A stretch of DNA of 64,000 nt from Psychrobacillus sp042945595 (GCF_042945595.1 NZ_CP168493.1:1426001-1490000), one strand, 5' to 3'; shown: positions 51,569 to 60,590, counted from the stretch's first letter. Notes: generated from the letters alone by a model not told the origin. Numbers and translations are program-made.

Positions 51569-52903
51569 ATGAGCAAGTATACAAAAGAAGACATAAAAAA
51601 ATTCGTTCAAGAAAATGAGGTGAATTTTATTCGTCTTCAGTTTACTGACATCCTTGGTACGATTAAAAACGTTGAAATTCCAGTGAGTCAGCTCGATAAA
51701 GCTCTCGACAATAAAATGATGTTTGATGGCTCTTCGATTGAAGGGTTCGTTCGCATTGAAGAATCGGATATGTACTTAGTACCGGATTTAAATTCATGGG
51801 TAGTGTTTCCTTGGATTACAGGTAAAGGTAAAGTGGCTAGATTAATCTGTGACGTGAATAAAGCAGATGGAACACCTTTTGCTGGAGATCCACGTAATAA
51901 CTTAAAACGAGTTTTAAAAGAGATGGAAGAGTTAGGGTTTACAAGTTTTAACTTAGGACCTGAACCTGAATTTTTCTTATTTAAATTAGATGCACAAGGT
52001 GAACCGACGCTTGAACTAAATGACCATGGTGGTTATTTTGACTTAGCTCCAATGGATTTAGGTGAAAACTGCCGTCGTGATATCGTACTTGAGTTAGAGG
52101 AAATGGGTTTTGAAATTGAAGCGTCTCACCATGAAGAAGCTCCTGGACAGCACGAGATCGACTTTAAATATGCAGATGCATTAACTGCCTGTGATAACAT
52201 CCAAACATTCAAGTTAGTAGTTAAAACAATTGCTCGTAAACATGGTTTACATGCAACGTTTATGCCAAAGCCACTTTTCGGGGTAGCTGGATCTGGAATG
52301 CATTTTAACGTTTCTTTATTTAAGGGTGAAGAAAATGCATTTTTTGATGAATCTGCTGATAATAAAATGAGTGAAACGTCTATGCAGTTTATGGCTGGTG
52401 TCTTAAAGCATGTACAAAGTTTTACTGCTATTACAAACCCGACAGTAAACTCTTATAAACGATTAGTACCAGGTTATGAAGCTCCATGCTACGTTGCTTG
52501 GTCAGGTCAAAATAGAAGCCCATTAATTCGTATTCCTTCTTCAAGAGGTTTAAGTACACGTATTGAAGTTCGTTCCGTGGACCCAGCTGCAAATCCATAC
52601 CTTGCTATGGCGGTTATACTACAAGCAGGACTTGATGGAATTAAAAACAAATTAACACCACCACCTGCAGTAGATCGCAATATTTATGTCATGACCGAAG
52701 AAGAAAGAAATGAACATGGTGTCTACAACTTGCCATCTTCACTTCATTCAGCAATTCAAGAACTAGGCAAAAACCCAATAATCCGTGGTGCCCTTGGTGA
52801 GCATATTTACGCTAACTTTGTAGAAGCTAAAGAAATTGAATGGGATATGTTCCGCACAGTTGTACATCCATGGGAACGTGAACAATATTTGAAAATGTAT
52901 TAA
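51569..52903 (+). CDS. glnA: Glutamine synthetase type I-alpha
   Basis: Makes glutamine from glutamate, ammonia and ATP; in Bacillales it is also the nitrogen sensor that controls GlnR and TnrA. The 444-residue length is that of the unadenylylated GSI-alpha form. Visible motifs: KMMFDGSSIEGFVRIEESDM, NLGPEPEFFLF, GSGMHFNVSL and the ATP region NPTVNSYKRLVPGYEAPCYVAWS. SD AGGAGAG precedes the ATG. It is the second gene of the glnRA operon. Confidence 0.98.
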   Translation: MSKYTKEDIKKFVQENEVNFIRLQFTDILGTIKNVEIPVSQLDKALDNKMMFDGSSIEGFVRIEESDMYLVPDLNSWVVFPWITGKGKVARLICDVNKADGTPFAGDPRNNLKRVLKEMEELGFTSFNLGPEPEFFLFKLDAQGEPTLELNDHGGYFDLAPMDLGENCRRDIVLELEEMGFEIEASHHEEAPGQHEIDFKYADALTACDNIQTFKLVVKTIARKHGLHATFMPKPLFGVAGSGMHFNVSLFKGEENAFFDESADNKMSETSMQFMAGVLKHVQSFTAITNPTVNSYKRLVPGYEAPCYVAWSGQNRSPLIRIPSSRGLSTRIEVRSVDPAANPYLAMAVILQAGLDGIKNKLTPPPAVDRNIYVMTEEERNEHGVYNLPSSLHSAIQELGKNPIIRGALGEHIYANFVEAKEIEWDMFRTVVHPWEREQYLKMY

Positions 52904-52935
52904 GTCTGTAATTACTGGCTTTTTAGGGGTTATTA

Positions 52936-52991
52936 TTGGGGTGTTTTCGTGAAATGATTTTATAAAATCATTTGCACCCCCGTTTCACCCC
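52936..52991. other. Strong palindrome downstream of glnA
   Basis: A perfect 22-base palindrome at 52952-52973 (AAATGATTTTA then its complement) is flanked by GTG/CAC and by GGGGTG on the left against two CACCCC on the right, the last followed by GAAAAAA. There is no T tract on the plus strand. On the minus strand it would be preceded by, not followed by, the T run. It may be a glnA mRNA 3' structure or a recombination remnant. The rest of the 291-base gap holds only the minus-strand terminator at 53133. Confidence 0.45.
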
Positions 52992-53132
52992 GAAAAAAGT
53001 GTAAAAAAATATTATTTGAAAACATCGTTCAGTCGTGAGTTGACTCGTTCGGTGTCTTTTTTTTGTTTTTTGAAAACATGATCTAAAAGTACCGGGGTAA
53101 AAACACAGGAAAAAGTAATTGGACTAGTCATG

Positions 53133-53159
53133 AAAAAAGACAGGTCATAAAACCTGTCT
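53133..53159 (-). terminator. Terminator of the YjcZ-type gene (minus strand)
   Basis: Read on the minus strand, AGACAGGT pairs with ACCTGTCT and is followed by TTTTTTC. It lies 36 bases after the stop of the small gene at 53195. Confidence 0.8.
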
Positions 53160-53194
53160 CAAATGTACTCAAGATATTGGCTTTAAGCCCTTAG

Positions 53195-53362
53195 TTAGCA
53201 ACCGCAACCGTATCCACCGCCGTAACCGCCGTAACCGCCGCCGTAACCGCCACCAGTGTTTAAGAAACTTGCGCCAATAATAATCAAAAGAATAAACAGA
53301 ACAATAATTAAAGCGAATCCTGAACCATTTCTTTGCCCGTATCCACCAACTGCTTCACTCAA
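53195..53362 (-). CDS. YjcZ-family sporulation peptide
   Basis: A 55-residue protein that starts at a TTG nine bases after AGGAGG. The N-terminus is MSEAVGGYGQRNGSGFALIIVLFILLIIIGASFL, with one membrane helix. The tail is Gly-Tyr repeats ending GYGCGC. This is the YjcZ/SscA type of small spore-associated membrane peptide, common in multiple copies in spore formers. It has its own terminator at 53133. The function is not settled; SscA of B. subtilis affects spore coat assembly. Confidence 0.88.
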   Translation of the reverse strand: MSEAVGGYGQRNGSGFALIIVLFILLIIIGASFLNTGGGYGGGYGGYGGGYGCGC

Positions 53363-53769
53363 ATTGTACACCTCCTCTATATGGGATAGTTCATTCTATG
53401 TCTATAAAAAATGTCTGTGTGATTAATCTGTTTGGTTTTTAGAAAATATTTTAAAGAGGCATTCTGTTGACTGGTGATTTTGAGACTAAAAACACAGACG
53501 CCTCTCAAGGGTGGTGTGTTGGTGTGGCAGGTAGTTTTATATGATAGCTTATTCAATTATTAGAAAAGTATCAGGGCATTGTACTTAGGGGAAATTAATT
53601 AAGTAAGCTATTTGTAAGAAGCATTCCATCGTAATTTTGATAAAAAAGCTATACTTATTTTTAAGGGTTTATAATCGTGAGCCGAGGGGGTTGAAGTGCT
53701 ATACCTTTTTAACTATTGATAATAATTTGGTAAGACCGATAACAATAGAAATAGGTCAGAGGTGTTATT
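53363..53769. other. Intergenic region with one hairpin
   Basis: No gene seen in this 407-base stretch. AGAGGC..CTGT (53455-53460 onward) pairs with ACAG..GCCTCT (ending 53505), a hairpin with a long loop. A GAGGGGG at about 53684 abuts a TTG with no spacing, so the short frame there is not credible. Confidence 0.4.
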
Positions 53770-54141
53770 ATGGATATAAATGAATTAATGAAAAAAATGA
53801 ATGAAGTTATGGACAATTTAGATTTTGTTTCTGCAAGAAAAATTATGGAAGAAAATATGGAATTAATAAATGAGAATAGACATCTTCTCGGAAGTAATGC
53901 AAGATCATTGTTACAGATTTTAAAAGACAATATTGAACCACATATAAAACCATTAAATCGAGCTGAAATGAACGTGATTCATGCCATTAATGCATATGCC
54001 TCAAAATTTGATGTTAGAGGTTTGAAAATGTCGATCAAAAGCAATTCGGATCTATTAATGAGAAAAGATATAAAACAATATTTGAACGAAGATGCGAAAA
54101 CATTATTAATTGGTATGAAAGCTATCCATATCGTTGAATAA
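53770..54141 (+). CDS. Small helical protein of unknown function
   Basis: A 123-residue, highly helical cytoplasmic protein (MDINELMKKMNEVMDNLDFVSARKIMEENMELI). The pattern NLDFVSARKIMEEN, then INENRHLLGSNARSLL, then LDVRGLKMSIKSN-like repeats, suggests two TPR-like helical hairpins; this is an impression only. AGAGGTG precedes the ATG. No conserved neighbour: it stands between the YjcZ gene and the repeats. I recognise no named family. Confidence 0.7.
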   Translation: MDINELMKKMNEVMDNLDFVSARKIMEENMELINENRHLLGSNARSLLQILKDNIEPHIKPLNRAEMNVIHAINAYASKFDVRGLKMSIKSNSDLLMRKDIKQYLNEDAKTLLIGMKAIHIVE

Positions 54142-54325
54142 GTCGCTTCTATAATACGCCTGTCGATTAAACCACTTACTTATCATACGTTCCTTGCTTA
54201 TTTTTGCAAAGAAGTACTAGTCGTATGGAGGTGCAATGTAAGAAGGTGACACTTGCTTTAAAATCGAAGAAAGTCTATTCTTTGATTCCCAAAAGCTTTG
54301 GCACTTTGTTTAACTGTGCTTCTGG

Positions 54326-54450
54326 AGAGCGACGGACGAATGACTACCACACGATTACCGGAAAAAATGAGGGGGGATGCGACAAAGTCGCATTCCCCCT
54401 CATCCAGAAATCACGATAATGGTGTATTGAACGTTCAGTTCAAAGCAATT
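54326..54450. repeat. Family-1-like repeat, copy G (divergent, central module only)
   Basis: Contains GAGAGCGACGGACGAATG-ACTACCACACGATTACCGG, an A run, then the hairpin TGAGGGGGGATGCGAC (54368-54383), loop AAA, GTCGCATTCCCCCTCA (54387-54402; one G-T pair), then CACGATAATGGTGTATTGAACGTTCAGTTCAAAGCA. The layout is that of the central module of copies B, C, E and F, but the inner stem is GCGAC/GTCGC instead of GTGAC/GTCAC, a compensated change. No other feature is seen in the 54142-54602 gap. Confidence 0.6.
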
Positions 54451-54602
54451 TATAAGCGGCTATAAACCGAGTGTCTAGTGTTCTATCGCCAAATTAACTA
54501 GTAATTTACTGGATATTTTTGGTGATAATTACGTGTGATTCTACTATAAACTTATATGAGCTTATTATATTTTTGAAAAATGGGACTAGGGTATTCATAC
54601 TA

Positions 54603-54785
54603 TTATTTCGTTTGAGACTTTTTGATGTTCATTAAAAAAAGTTGGTTTTGCTCGTCCTGTTGCAAAATAGTTAAAGCCTCATTTAATAGATTAATATCTA
54701 TTAGTATTTTTTCCTTAATAGACAAATTGTCGCATTTATCATAATCATCTAACAAAAGTTCGAGTTCATGCTTCATAAGTGTCAT
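54603..54785 (-). CDS. Small acidic helical protein, unknown
   Basis: A 60-residue ORF, MKHELELLLDDYDKCDNLSIKEKILIDINLLNEALTILQQDEQNQL, predicted to be two helices. AGAAGGGA lies about ten bases before the ATG at 54785. It resembles in size and charge the small Spo0E-like or regulatory helical hairpin peptides, but the Spo0E SQELD motif is absent. Small size and lack of a recognised family keep confidence low. Confidence 0.45.
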   Translation of the reverse strand: MTLMKHELELLLDDYDKCDNLSIKEKILIDINLLNEALTILQQDEQNQLFLMNIKKSQTK

Positions 54786-54962
54786 AGGTCATTAATCCCT
54801 TCTGTGGTTCTTTATAATTACTTTTATTATGCGCTATTTTTAGGGAAAAAGAAATGCTTGAATTTAGGAATAATTTAAGATATTGCATATTGATTTTTTT
54901 GACTTTTATCTTTCAAAGTTTATATAATTCAAGTGGTATATCATTTAGACAGTGGCACTAGA

Positions 54963-55256
54963 TAAATATAGATAGTATTCATTGATAAAGCAGCGCTGAG
55001 CGGATGAAATATCTTCGTCCGATTTTAAATAGTAAAGGATAGGATTTAGTCTCTTTTTACCCAAATTTTATGCACCTTACCAAGAGGTCGACAGACAAAT
55101 ACCAGCCAAAAGATTACCGAAAAAGGATCGTGTAGTGACGTAGTCACTTCGCGATCCTTTTGAATTCTAACTGTAATTGTGTAACTGATGTGCATTCCAA
55201 AGTAATATGGAAATAAAAAAGTCAAAATGCACTTAATGGTGCTTACGCTTCTATTA
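54963..55256. repeat. Family-1 intergenic repeat, copy F (diverged)
   Basis: Recognisable modules: ATAGATAGTATTCATTGATAAAG, GCGCTGAGCGGATGAAATATCTTCGTCCG (decayed first hairpin), TGCACCTTACC, GACAGACAAATACCAGCC, AGATTACCG, and central hairpin AAAGGATCGTGTAGTGAC (55122-55139), loop GTA, GTCACTTCGCGATCCTTT (55143-55160; one mismatch, one G-T), then GATGTGCATTCCAAAG and ATGCACTTAATGGTGCTTACGC. The rest of the gap 54786-55290 holds nothing else I can identify. Confidence 0.7.
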
Positions 55257-55290
55257 AAATTGATTATTTCCGAGTACTTTAAAACTCTTA

Positions 55291-55683
55291 CTAATGATTT
55301 AATAATTGAAATGCTTTAACAAATTTGTGTGCAAAAGATAGAGGGGGTTCAACAGATTGAAAATGTACATATAAAATAGTTGGATTGGTGAAGATCCAGT
55401 GGTTGTGAATAGCGCTAACTATTAAATTATTATTAACTAAAGCTTGAACAAATTCTGGCAACTCTTCTTGAAGAACTGCTACTTCCCCAAGGTTCAATGC
55501 ATTTCCTTCAGAATCTAGTGATTCAAATGTTATTCCTGCAGGAAGTGCACTTCTACTAGGACGACCTTGAATGGTAAGGTGAAGATTACGCTCAAGTTCC
55601 ACTGAACAAGCACCTTGCTTTACACTAGCTTTTCCGTTAACGATTTGTCCGTATTGGTTGCAAATAGCTTGAATGCTCTCCAA
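55291..55683 (-). CDS. DUF1259 (LpqO/LppY-like) domain protein
   Basis: A 130-residue cytoplasmic protein matching DUF1259: YGQIVNGKASVKQGACSVE, AVLQEELPEFVQALVNN and the hallmark SAIHNHWIFTNPTILYVHFQ. Family members in actinobacteria are lipoproteins (LpqO, LppY); here no signal peptide is present and only one domain is found. TTG 55683 follows AGGAGTG on the minus strand. Function unknown. The gap to 55939 contains no other gene. Confidence 0.8.
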   Translation of the reverse strand: MESIQAICNQYGQIVNGKASVKQGACSVELERNLHLTIQGRPSRSALPAGITFESLDSEGNALNLGEVAVLQEELPEFVQALVNNNLIVSAIHNHWIFTNPTILYVHFQSVEPPLSFAHKFVKAFQLLNH

Positions 55684-55938
55684 AGATACACACTCCTGAT
55701 TAATATTAATGAGAAAAAGCTAATTACCTCTTTTTCTAAAATATGAGCGAGGGAAAGTAAATGAATCTTGTCCAAAAGAGACAAAGAAAAGTTAGGGTAG
55801 TTAAAAGGAAACAAGAAAATATTACTTTAATAAAGTGATGAAGATTGACAATGCAATCTAACTAGTAATTGCATTTACTAATAGAGTGAAGCATTGGTAG
55901 TACAAGCGGATCCAAAAGAATTGAAAGGAGGGGAAAAT

Positions 55939-56622
55939 ATGTTGTTTATTAAGCCTTGTGAAGGACGTATTACCTAATGATTTGCACAGTTGCGAAAAAA
56001 CTCTGAAACTAATACTTCGAGAGTGCATAAGGGTGTAGACTTTGGTAATGACGGAAGCACAAAAATTATTTCATTAGCAAGTGGTACAGTTGCAAGAGCA
56101 AAAGTTATAGAGGGATATGGTAATACTGTAACAATTGCTCATCAACTAAATGGCGAAGAATACAAAACATTGTACGCTCATCTCAAATCAATCTCTGTTA
56201 AAATTGGACAGGTTGTTAAACAAAGCCAACAAATTGGTATAAAAGGTGACACAGGAAATGCTACAGGAGTACATTTGCACTTTGAAATTCATGTTCCAAA
56301 GTACGTTGCCGGTCAACTTAATGCGGTAAATTCTTTATATTATATTGTCGTTACGGAAGTGGTAGAAATACAGAGGCTTTTAGTAAAAGCAGGGTATAAA
56401 ATTGTGGTGGATGGAATTGAAGGTCCAGCAACTGTTGCATCGATTAAAGCATTTCAAAAAGCTAAAAGATTAACTCCAGACGGAATAGTTGGACACTTAA
56501 CACTCCGTGCACTAAAAAAATTGTTAAAAATAGTGGATTTCGTAAATTTAGACATATCCTTTTGGAGAGTTTTTTTAAAAAGGAAGAATAAGGAATTTAG
56601 TATACAAAGTCGCATCTTTTGA
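55939..56622 (+). pseudogene. M23 endopeptidase with peptidoglycan-binding domain, interrupted by two stops
   Basis: ATG 55939 with AAAGGAGGGG upstream reads MLFIKPCEGRIT and then hits TAA TGA at 55975-55980. The same frame continues as FAQLRKNSETNTSRVHKGVDFG.. with M23 motifs HKGVDFG and GVHLHFEIH. A C-terminal PG_binding_1 domain follows (VEIQRLLVKAGYKIVVDGIEGPATVASIKAFQ). Relatives read GRIT-S-x-FG.. at this point, so the two stops replace two expected codons. The TTG 55990 could allow a truncated product without a signal. The tail after the binding domain (about 20 residues) looks non-homologous. Confidence 0.7.
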
Positions 56623-56672
56623 TAAAAAAAACGCTGAGCGGACGGAATATACTTTACGTCCGCATTTTTTAA
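56616..56672 (+). repeat. Family-1 fragment, copy H (first hairpin only)
   Basis: TTTGATAAAAAAAACGCTGAGCGGACG..CGTCCGCATTTTTT keeps only the first module: stem GCGGACG/CGTCCGC followed by six T residues, a credible terminator for the peptidase remnant. The following 400 bases to 57076 show no convincing gene. A 36-codon frame from ATG 56737 (containing DVRLFNLKFLPYYAEWINRE) may be a protein fragment, but it cannot be supported. Confidence 0.6.
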
Positions 56673-57076
56673 GAAGATTTTTATGCAAATTATTATATTA
56701 CTGCTTGTTCTGGGGAATAATCAGGTTAAGGATAAAATGGATACATACAAAAGTGATAATAGAGATGTCCGATTGTTCAACTTAAAATTTCTACCCTACT
56801 ATGCAGAGTGGATAAACAGAGAAATCAGAATAATAAAGAGTAATTGACTAATGTATAGTAATCTTATAGGATTAAAATGGCTTATGTATCAAACATGGAG
56901 AATATGTAGGATGGAGAACAAAAAACGACAAAAACAATTTGCTTTGCGCTGAAAATCTTTCTTCCCATTATTAAATGACAAGTTGTGTCAAATGGATATA
57001 GGGAGCATTTGGTTAATGAGCTGTTAATTTTGAATTTTTGGGTTAGTTTAGATTTTAAAATAAGGAGGAAAATGTG

Positions 57077-57889
57077 ATGAAAAAAAGTAAGGTTTTATTG
57101 GCTCTAGCAGTAATTACAGTCTTGTTGTTAGGGGCTTGTGGTAATAATTCGACTAAAGGAAACGATAAAAATTCATTAAAAGCTATACAAGATAAAGGGG
57201 AATTGACAGTAGGGATTATGGGGACATATGCACCCTATAATTTCATGAACAAGGATAAAGTGTACGACGGCTTTGACGTTGATATCGCGAAAGAATTAGC
57301 TAGACGCTTAAATGTAAAAGTGAATTTTGTTGCCCAAGAATTTTCTGGATTAATTCCTGGATTACAAAAAGGAAAATTCGATATCTTAGTTAGTCAAGTA
57401 ACTATTACAGAAGATCGAGAAAAACAAATTGGTTTTACAGAACCCTATATTACAAATGAAGTAAAAGTGATTGTAAAAGACGATAATACAACTATTCAGT
57501 CTGTAGAAGATTTCAAAGGGAAGAAAATTGCTGTAGGTTTAGGAACTAATGATGAAGCATTTTTACGTAATGATTTAATGCCAAAAGTAGGAGACTTTAA
57601 AATCAACACGTATGATGATGTCATCACCACCTTAAAAGATTTAGATGCGGGTCGTGCAGATGCAACAATTAATAACGTATACTCTTTAAAACCTATTATT
57701 GAAGAAAATGGATTTAAAGTGAAAGTCGTTGGTGAACCTATAAAATCCGATAAAGCTGCCGTAGCTGTGAAAAAAGGGAATACAGAACTAGTTGATGCTT
57801 TAAATAAAGCATTGGCTGATATGAAACAAGACGGTACATATAAAAAAATCTTCGTAAAATGGTTTGGAGAAGAGCCAAAAGTTGATTAA
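57077..57889 (+). CDS. Polar amino-acid ABC transporter substrate-binding lipoprotein
   Basis: A 270-residue extracellular receptor of family 3 solute-binding proteins. The signal peptide ends in the lipobox LGAC, near residue 21. The mature part has GELTVGIMGTYAPYNFMNKDKVYDGFDVDIAKELARRL and the paired GKKIAVGLGTNDE segment. ATG 57077 is eight bases after AAGGAGG. It is first of a three-gene importer operon. The ligand cannot be fixed; glutamine, cystine or a basic amino acid are the usual ones for this type. Confidence 0.92.
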   Translation: MKKSKVLLALAVITVLLLGACGNNSTKGNDKNSLKAIQDKGELTVGIMGTYAPYNFMNKDKVYDGFDVDIAKELARRLNVKVNFVAQEFSGLIPGLQKGKFDILVSQVTITEDREKQIGFTEPYITNEVKVIVKDDNTTIQSVEDFKGKKIAVGLGTNDEAFLRNDLMPKVGDFKINTYDDVITTLKDLDAGRADATINNVYSLKPIIEENGFKVKVVGEPIKSDKAAVAVKKGNTELVDALNKALADMKQDGTYKKIFVKWFGEEPKVD

Positions 57890-57907
57890 AGAAAGAAGGT
57901 AGTTTCT

Positions 57908-58549
57908 ATGGATGTAGTAATTGATAATTTGCCCTTTTTGCTGAAAGGGGCTTATTATACATTATTAATTACAGTGGTATCTATGTTCTTTGGTCTAATT
58001 ATTGGTTTAATTACAGCGATTGCCCGTTTAAAGGGCAATCGTTTCTTTCGTACAATAGCGAGAGTGTATGTATCGATTATTCGAGGAACGCCGCCACTTG
58101 TTCAAATTGTCATTGTTTATTATGGACTCGTCGACTATGGGATTGAATTAGGAGCATTAACAGCCGCATATATAGCACTAAGTATAAATATTGGAGCGTA
58201 TGTTTCAGAAGCATTCCGTGGGGCTATTCAAGCGGTGCCTACTGGGCAGACTGAAGCTGCACTTGCAACTGGTATGACGGAAGCTCAAGCTATTAGAAGA
58301 ATTGTCATACCTCAAGCAATTCGTATCGCTATACCTCCACTTGGGAATACCTTTGTTGGTATGTTAAAAGAAACATCATTAGTTTCAGTTATTACTGTAA
58401 CAGAGTTATTACGTTCAGCTCAGTTATTAGTTGCACAATATTACGTGTACATGCCATTTTATGTATCGATTGCAGTGATGTACTGGATTATGAGCACATT
58501 ATTTACATTTATTTTAAACAAAATAGAGAAACGACTATCGGTATACTAG
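57908..58549 (+). CDS. Polar amino-acid ABC transporter permease
   Basis: A 213-residue permease of the His/Glu/Gln/Arg/opine (HEQRO) family with about five membrane segments. The EAA loop reads EAALATGMTEAQAIRRIVIPQAIRIAIPPLGN, and RGTPPLVQIVIVYYG is the characteristic upstream stretch. SD AGAAGG precedes the ATG, 18 bases after the receptor gene. It presumably functions as a homodimer, since no second permease gene is present. Confidence 0.93.
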   Translation: MDVVIDNLPFLLKGAYYTLLITVVSMFFGLIIGLITAIARLKGNRFFRTIARVYVSIIRGTPPLVQIVIVYYGLVDYGIELGALTAAYIALSINIGAYVSEAFRGAIQAVPTGQTEAALATGMTEAQAIRRIVIPQAIRIAIPPLGNTFVGMLKETSLVSVITVTELLRSAQLLVAQYYVYMPFYVSIAVMYWIMSTLFTFILNKIEKRLSVY

Positions 58550-58562
58550 AGGGGGGAAAGTT

Positions 58563-59309
58563 TTGATACAAGCAATAGATTTATCCAAAAGCTATGGTCA
58601 ACATGAGGTGTTAAAAAATATTTCATTGACGATTCCCGCCCATCAAGTTGTCGCAGTCGTTGGACCAAGCGGTTCGGGAAAAAGTACTTTTTTACGTTGC
58701 ATAAACGGACTAGAAATAATCACAAGCGGATCTATTTCTGTTAATAATCATCTATTACAAGCAACCCATAAGAAAAAAGTACGCCAAAAAATAATTCATG
58801 CCATTCGTCAAGATACCGGCATGGTCTTTCAGCAATTTAATTTATATCCACATAAAACGGTTATTGAAAATGTAATGGAAGCTTTAATTGTAGTCAAGAA
58901 ACAATCAAAAGAACTTGCAAAAACAATGGCTACCGAATTATTGAAACGTGTTGATCTTCAAGAAAAAGAAGATGATTATCCTTCCAAACTATCAGGTGGT
59001 CAACAACAACGTGTTGCAATTGCTCGTGCACTTGCAATGGAACCACAAATCATGCTATTTGATGAACCGACGTCAGCTTTAGATCCTGAACTAGTCGGAG
59101 AAGTGTTAAAAGTGATGAAAGAATTAGCAGATGAAGGAATGACGATGGTGATCGTAACACATGAAATGAATTTCGCCAAAGATGTCGCTGATCGTATTTT
59201 GTTTATGGCGGATGGAAAGATCATCGAGGATGCGGAACCAAAGGCGTTCTTTGAACATCCTGCTACAGAGCGTGCACAAAGATTTTTAGCAAAAGTAAAA
59301 GAATTTTAA
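58563..59309 (+). CDS. Polar amino-acid ABC transporter ATPase
   Basis: A 248-residue GlnQ/HisP-type ATPase. Walker A is GPSGSGKST near residue 35, the Q-loop MVFQQFNLYPHKT, signature LSGGQQQR and Walker B LFDEPTSALD. The TTG start follows GAGGGGGG. It completes the importer with 57077 and 57908; the OsmC-like gene begins 20 bases after its stop and may share the transcript. Confidence 0.95.
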   Translation: MIQAIDLSKSYGQHEVLKNISLTIPAHQVVAVVGPSGSGKSTFLRCINGLEIITSGSISVNNHLLQATHKKKVRQKIIHAIRQDTGMVFQQFNLYPHKTVIENVMEALIVVKKQSKELAKTMATELLKRVDLQEKEDDYPSKLSGGQQQRVAIARALAMEPQIMLFDEPTSALDPELVGEVLKVMKELADEGMTMVIVTHEMNFAKDVADRILFMADGKIIEDAEPKAFFEHPATERAQRFLAKVKEF

Positions 59310-59329
59310 GAGCAGAAAGGTTGATAACG

Positions 59330-59773
59330 ATGGAAGTAAGAGCAATTTGGCAAGGGGGACGTGCTTTTGAAGCAAAAGGTCCTTCAGGTTACCCAATGAC
59401 TATGGACGCAACACCGAATTATGGGGGTGAAGGTCAAGCACCTACACCAACAGAAATGTTACTCAGTGCTCTAGCAGGATGTATTGGAATTGATGTGACA
59501 ATGATCTTAAAACCACATTTAGAAAAAATTAAATCCATCGAAATTATAGTAAATGGTTCTCGTCGAGAGGAATTGCCAACTGCGTTTACTGCAGCGGAGC
59601 TTTTATTTGATGTAAAAGGGGATATCGATGCGAAAAAAGTAGTACGTGCAATTAAACTGGGAGAAGAAAAATATTGCGCTGTATCCGCGTCTTTAAAAGC
59701 AGATATTACCCATCGTTTAATCTTAAATGACGAAGAAATTGATCTTCAAGGAAAACAGCACAGCTTACAATAG
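59330..59773 (+). CDS. OsmC/Ohr family protein
   Basis: A 147-residue thiol peroxidase-fold protein. The two cysteines in AGCIGIDVTM (near residue 47) and YCAVSASL (near residue 114) are in the places of the catalytic pair in OsmC/Ohr proteins. It fits the YhfA-like subgroup. ATG 59330 is nine bases after AGAAAGG; a TTG at 59321 would be too near. It may be part of the amino-acid importer operon, and the pairing with a possible cystine importer would make sense in thiol defence (inference). Terminator at 59813. Confidence 0.88.
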   Translation: MEVRAIWQGGRAFEAKGPSGYPMTMDATPNYGGEGQAPTPTEMLLSALAGCIGIDVTMILKPHLEKIKSIEIIVNGSRREELPTAFTAAELLFDVKGDIDAKKVVRAIKLGEEKYCAVSASLKADITHRLILNDEEIDLQGKQHSLQ

Positions 59774-59812
59774 CTGCTAAAGTTACTCGTTATAATACTT
59801 TTTAACTGAATT

Positions 59813-59848
59813 AAAACTCCTTCATTCATATGCTGAAGGAGTTTTATT
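59813..59848 (+). terminator. Terminator after the OsmC gene
   Basis: AAAACTCCTTCA pairs perfectly with TGAAGGAGTTTT around a 9-base loop. Confidence 0.88.
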
Positions 59849-59940
59849 CTTGAAAATACCACGTTAGTAATGTTTTTTAACAAATATTTTTTTTCTGCAT
59901 ATCCTTATAAATAGAGATCAATGATCTTGGGGAGGAAAAT

Positions 59941-60510
59941 ATGCATTGGATAACAATTATCCTGATAGGGATAGCAGCTAATCTAGACAATTTAGGAATA
60001 AGCTTGGCCTATGGAATAAAACAAACGAAAATCCCTATATTATCGAACGTAACGATTGCAATTATTTCTATGATGGTGGCTTATGTTGCAGTCGTAAGTG
60101 GAGAAGTGATCACATCGCATATCCCAAACTTACTGGGAAACTTCTTTGGTAGTTCCCTGCTTTGTATAATCGGGTTATGGACTATTATATCGAGTAAATT
60201 TTCGAATAAGAATTCTTCTAATAAAACAGAAAATATTGATAAAGACGGAAATAATATCATTTCAATTAGAGAAGCAATTACCTTAGGGTTTATCTTATCT
60301 GTAAACTGTTTAGTAAGTGGAATTGCAATAGGAGCAAGTGGGATTTCTGCTATTTGGACAGTTATTTCTATTGGATTTTTTTCAGTTTTAACAGTTGGAA
60401 TTGGAAGCCGTTTTGGTTTGTTACTTAATAAAACGTTTATTGGTAACTATTCAATAACCATTTCGGGATGGTTACTTATTTTTATTGGGATATATGAAAT
60501 GCTTGACTAG
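59941..60510 (+). CDS. ytaF: Sporulation membrane protein YtaF (MntP-like)
   Basis: A 189-residue, six-helix membrane protein. The N-terminus IILIGIAANLDNLGISLAYGIKQTKIP matches YtaF of Bacillus and the MntP manganese-efflux fold, where conserved aspartates in paired motifs bind metal. B. subtilis YtaF is expressed in sporulation; transport activity is not proven. GGGGAGG precedes the ATG. It converges with lexA through the shared terminator at 60549. Confidence 0.88.
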   Translation: MHWITIILIGIAANLDNLGISLAYGIKQTKIPILSNVTIAIISMMVAYVAVVSGEVITSHIPNLLGNFFGSSLLCIIGLWTIISSKFSNKNSSNKTENIDKDGNNIISIREAITLGFILSVNCLVSGIAIGASGISAIWTVISIGFFSVLTVGIGSRFGLLLNKTFIGNYSITISGWLLIFIGIYEMLD

Positions 60511-60548
60511 GTCTCTTAAAGCCCTCAACCATAATAATTGTATAAAAT

Positions 60549-60584
60549 AAAAACCCCTCAACCAAAAAGGTAAAGGGGTTTTTT
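60549..60584. terminator. Bidirectional terminator between ytaF and lexA
   Basis: AAAAACCCCT and AGGGGTTTTTT flank a 15-base loop, with A and T runs on both sides, so it can stop transcription from either gene. Confidence 0.85.
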
Positions 60585-60590
60585 CGATGA

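Noticed and set aside
52904..53194. Phage or ICE attachment site after glnA
   Set aside because: No integrase gene, no direct repeat pair and no inserted DNA are present; only the palindrome is certain.
54204..54419. 71-residue ORF overlapping repeat copy G
   Set aside because: It runs through the central hairpin of the repeat; composition is unlike a protein and both strands are explained by the palindrome.
56737..56847. 36-codon ORF (DVRLFNLKFLPYYAEWINRE..)
   Set aside because: The residue pattern looks protein-like and a weak AAGGAT precedes it, but it is too short and has no recognised family; mentioned only with the 56616 entry.
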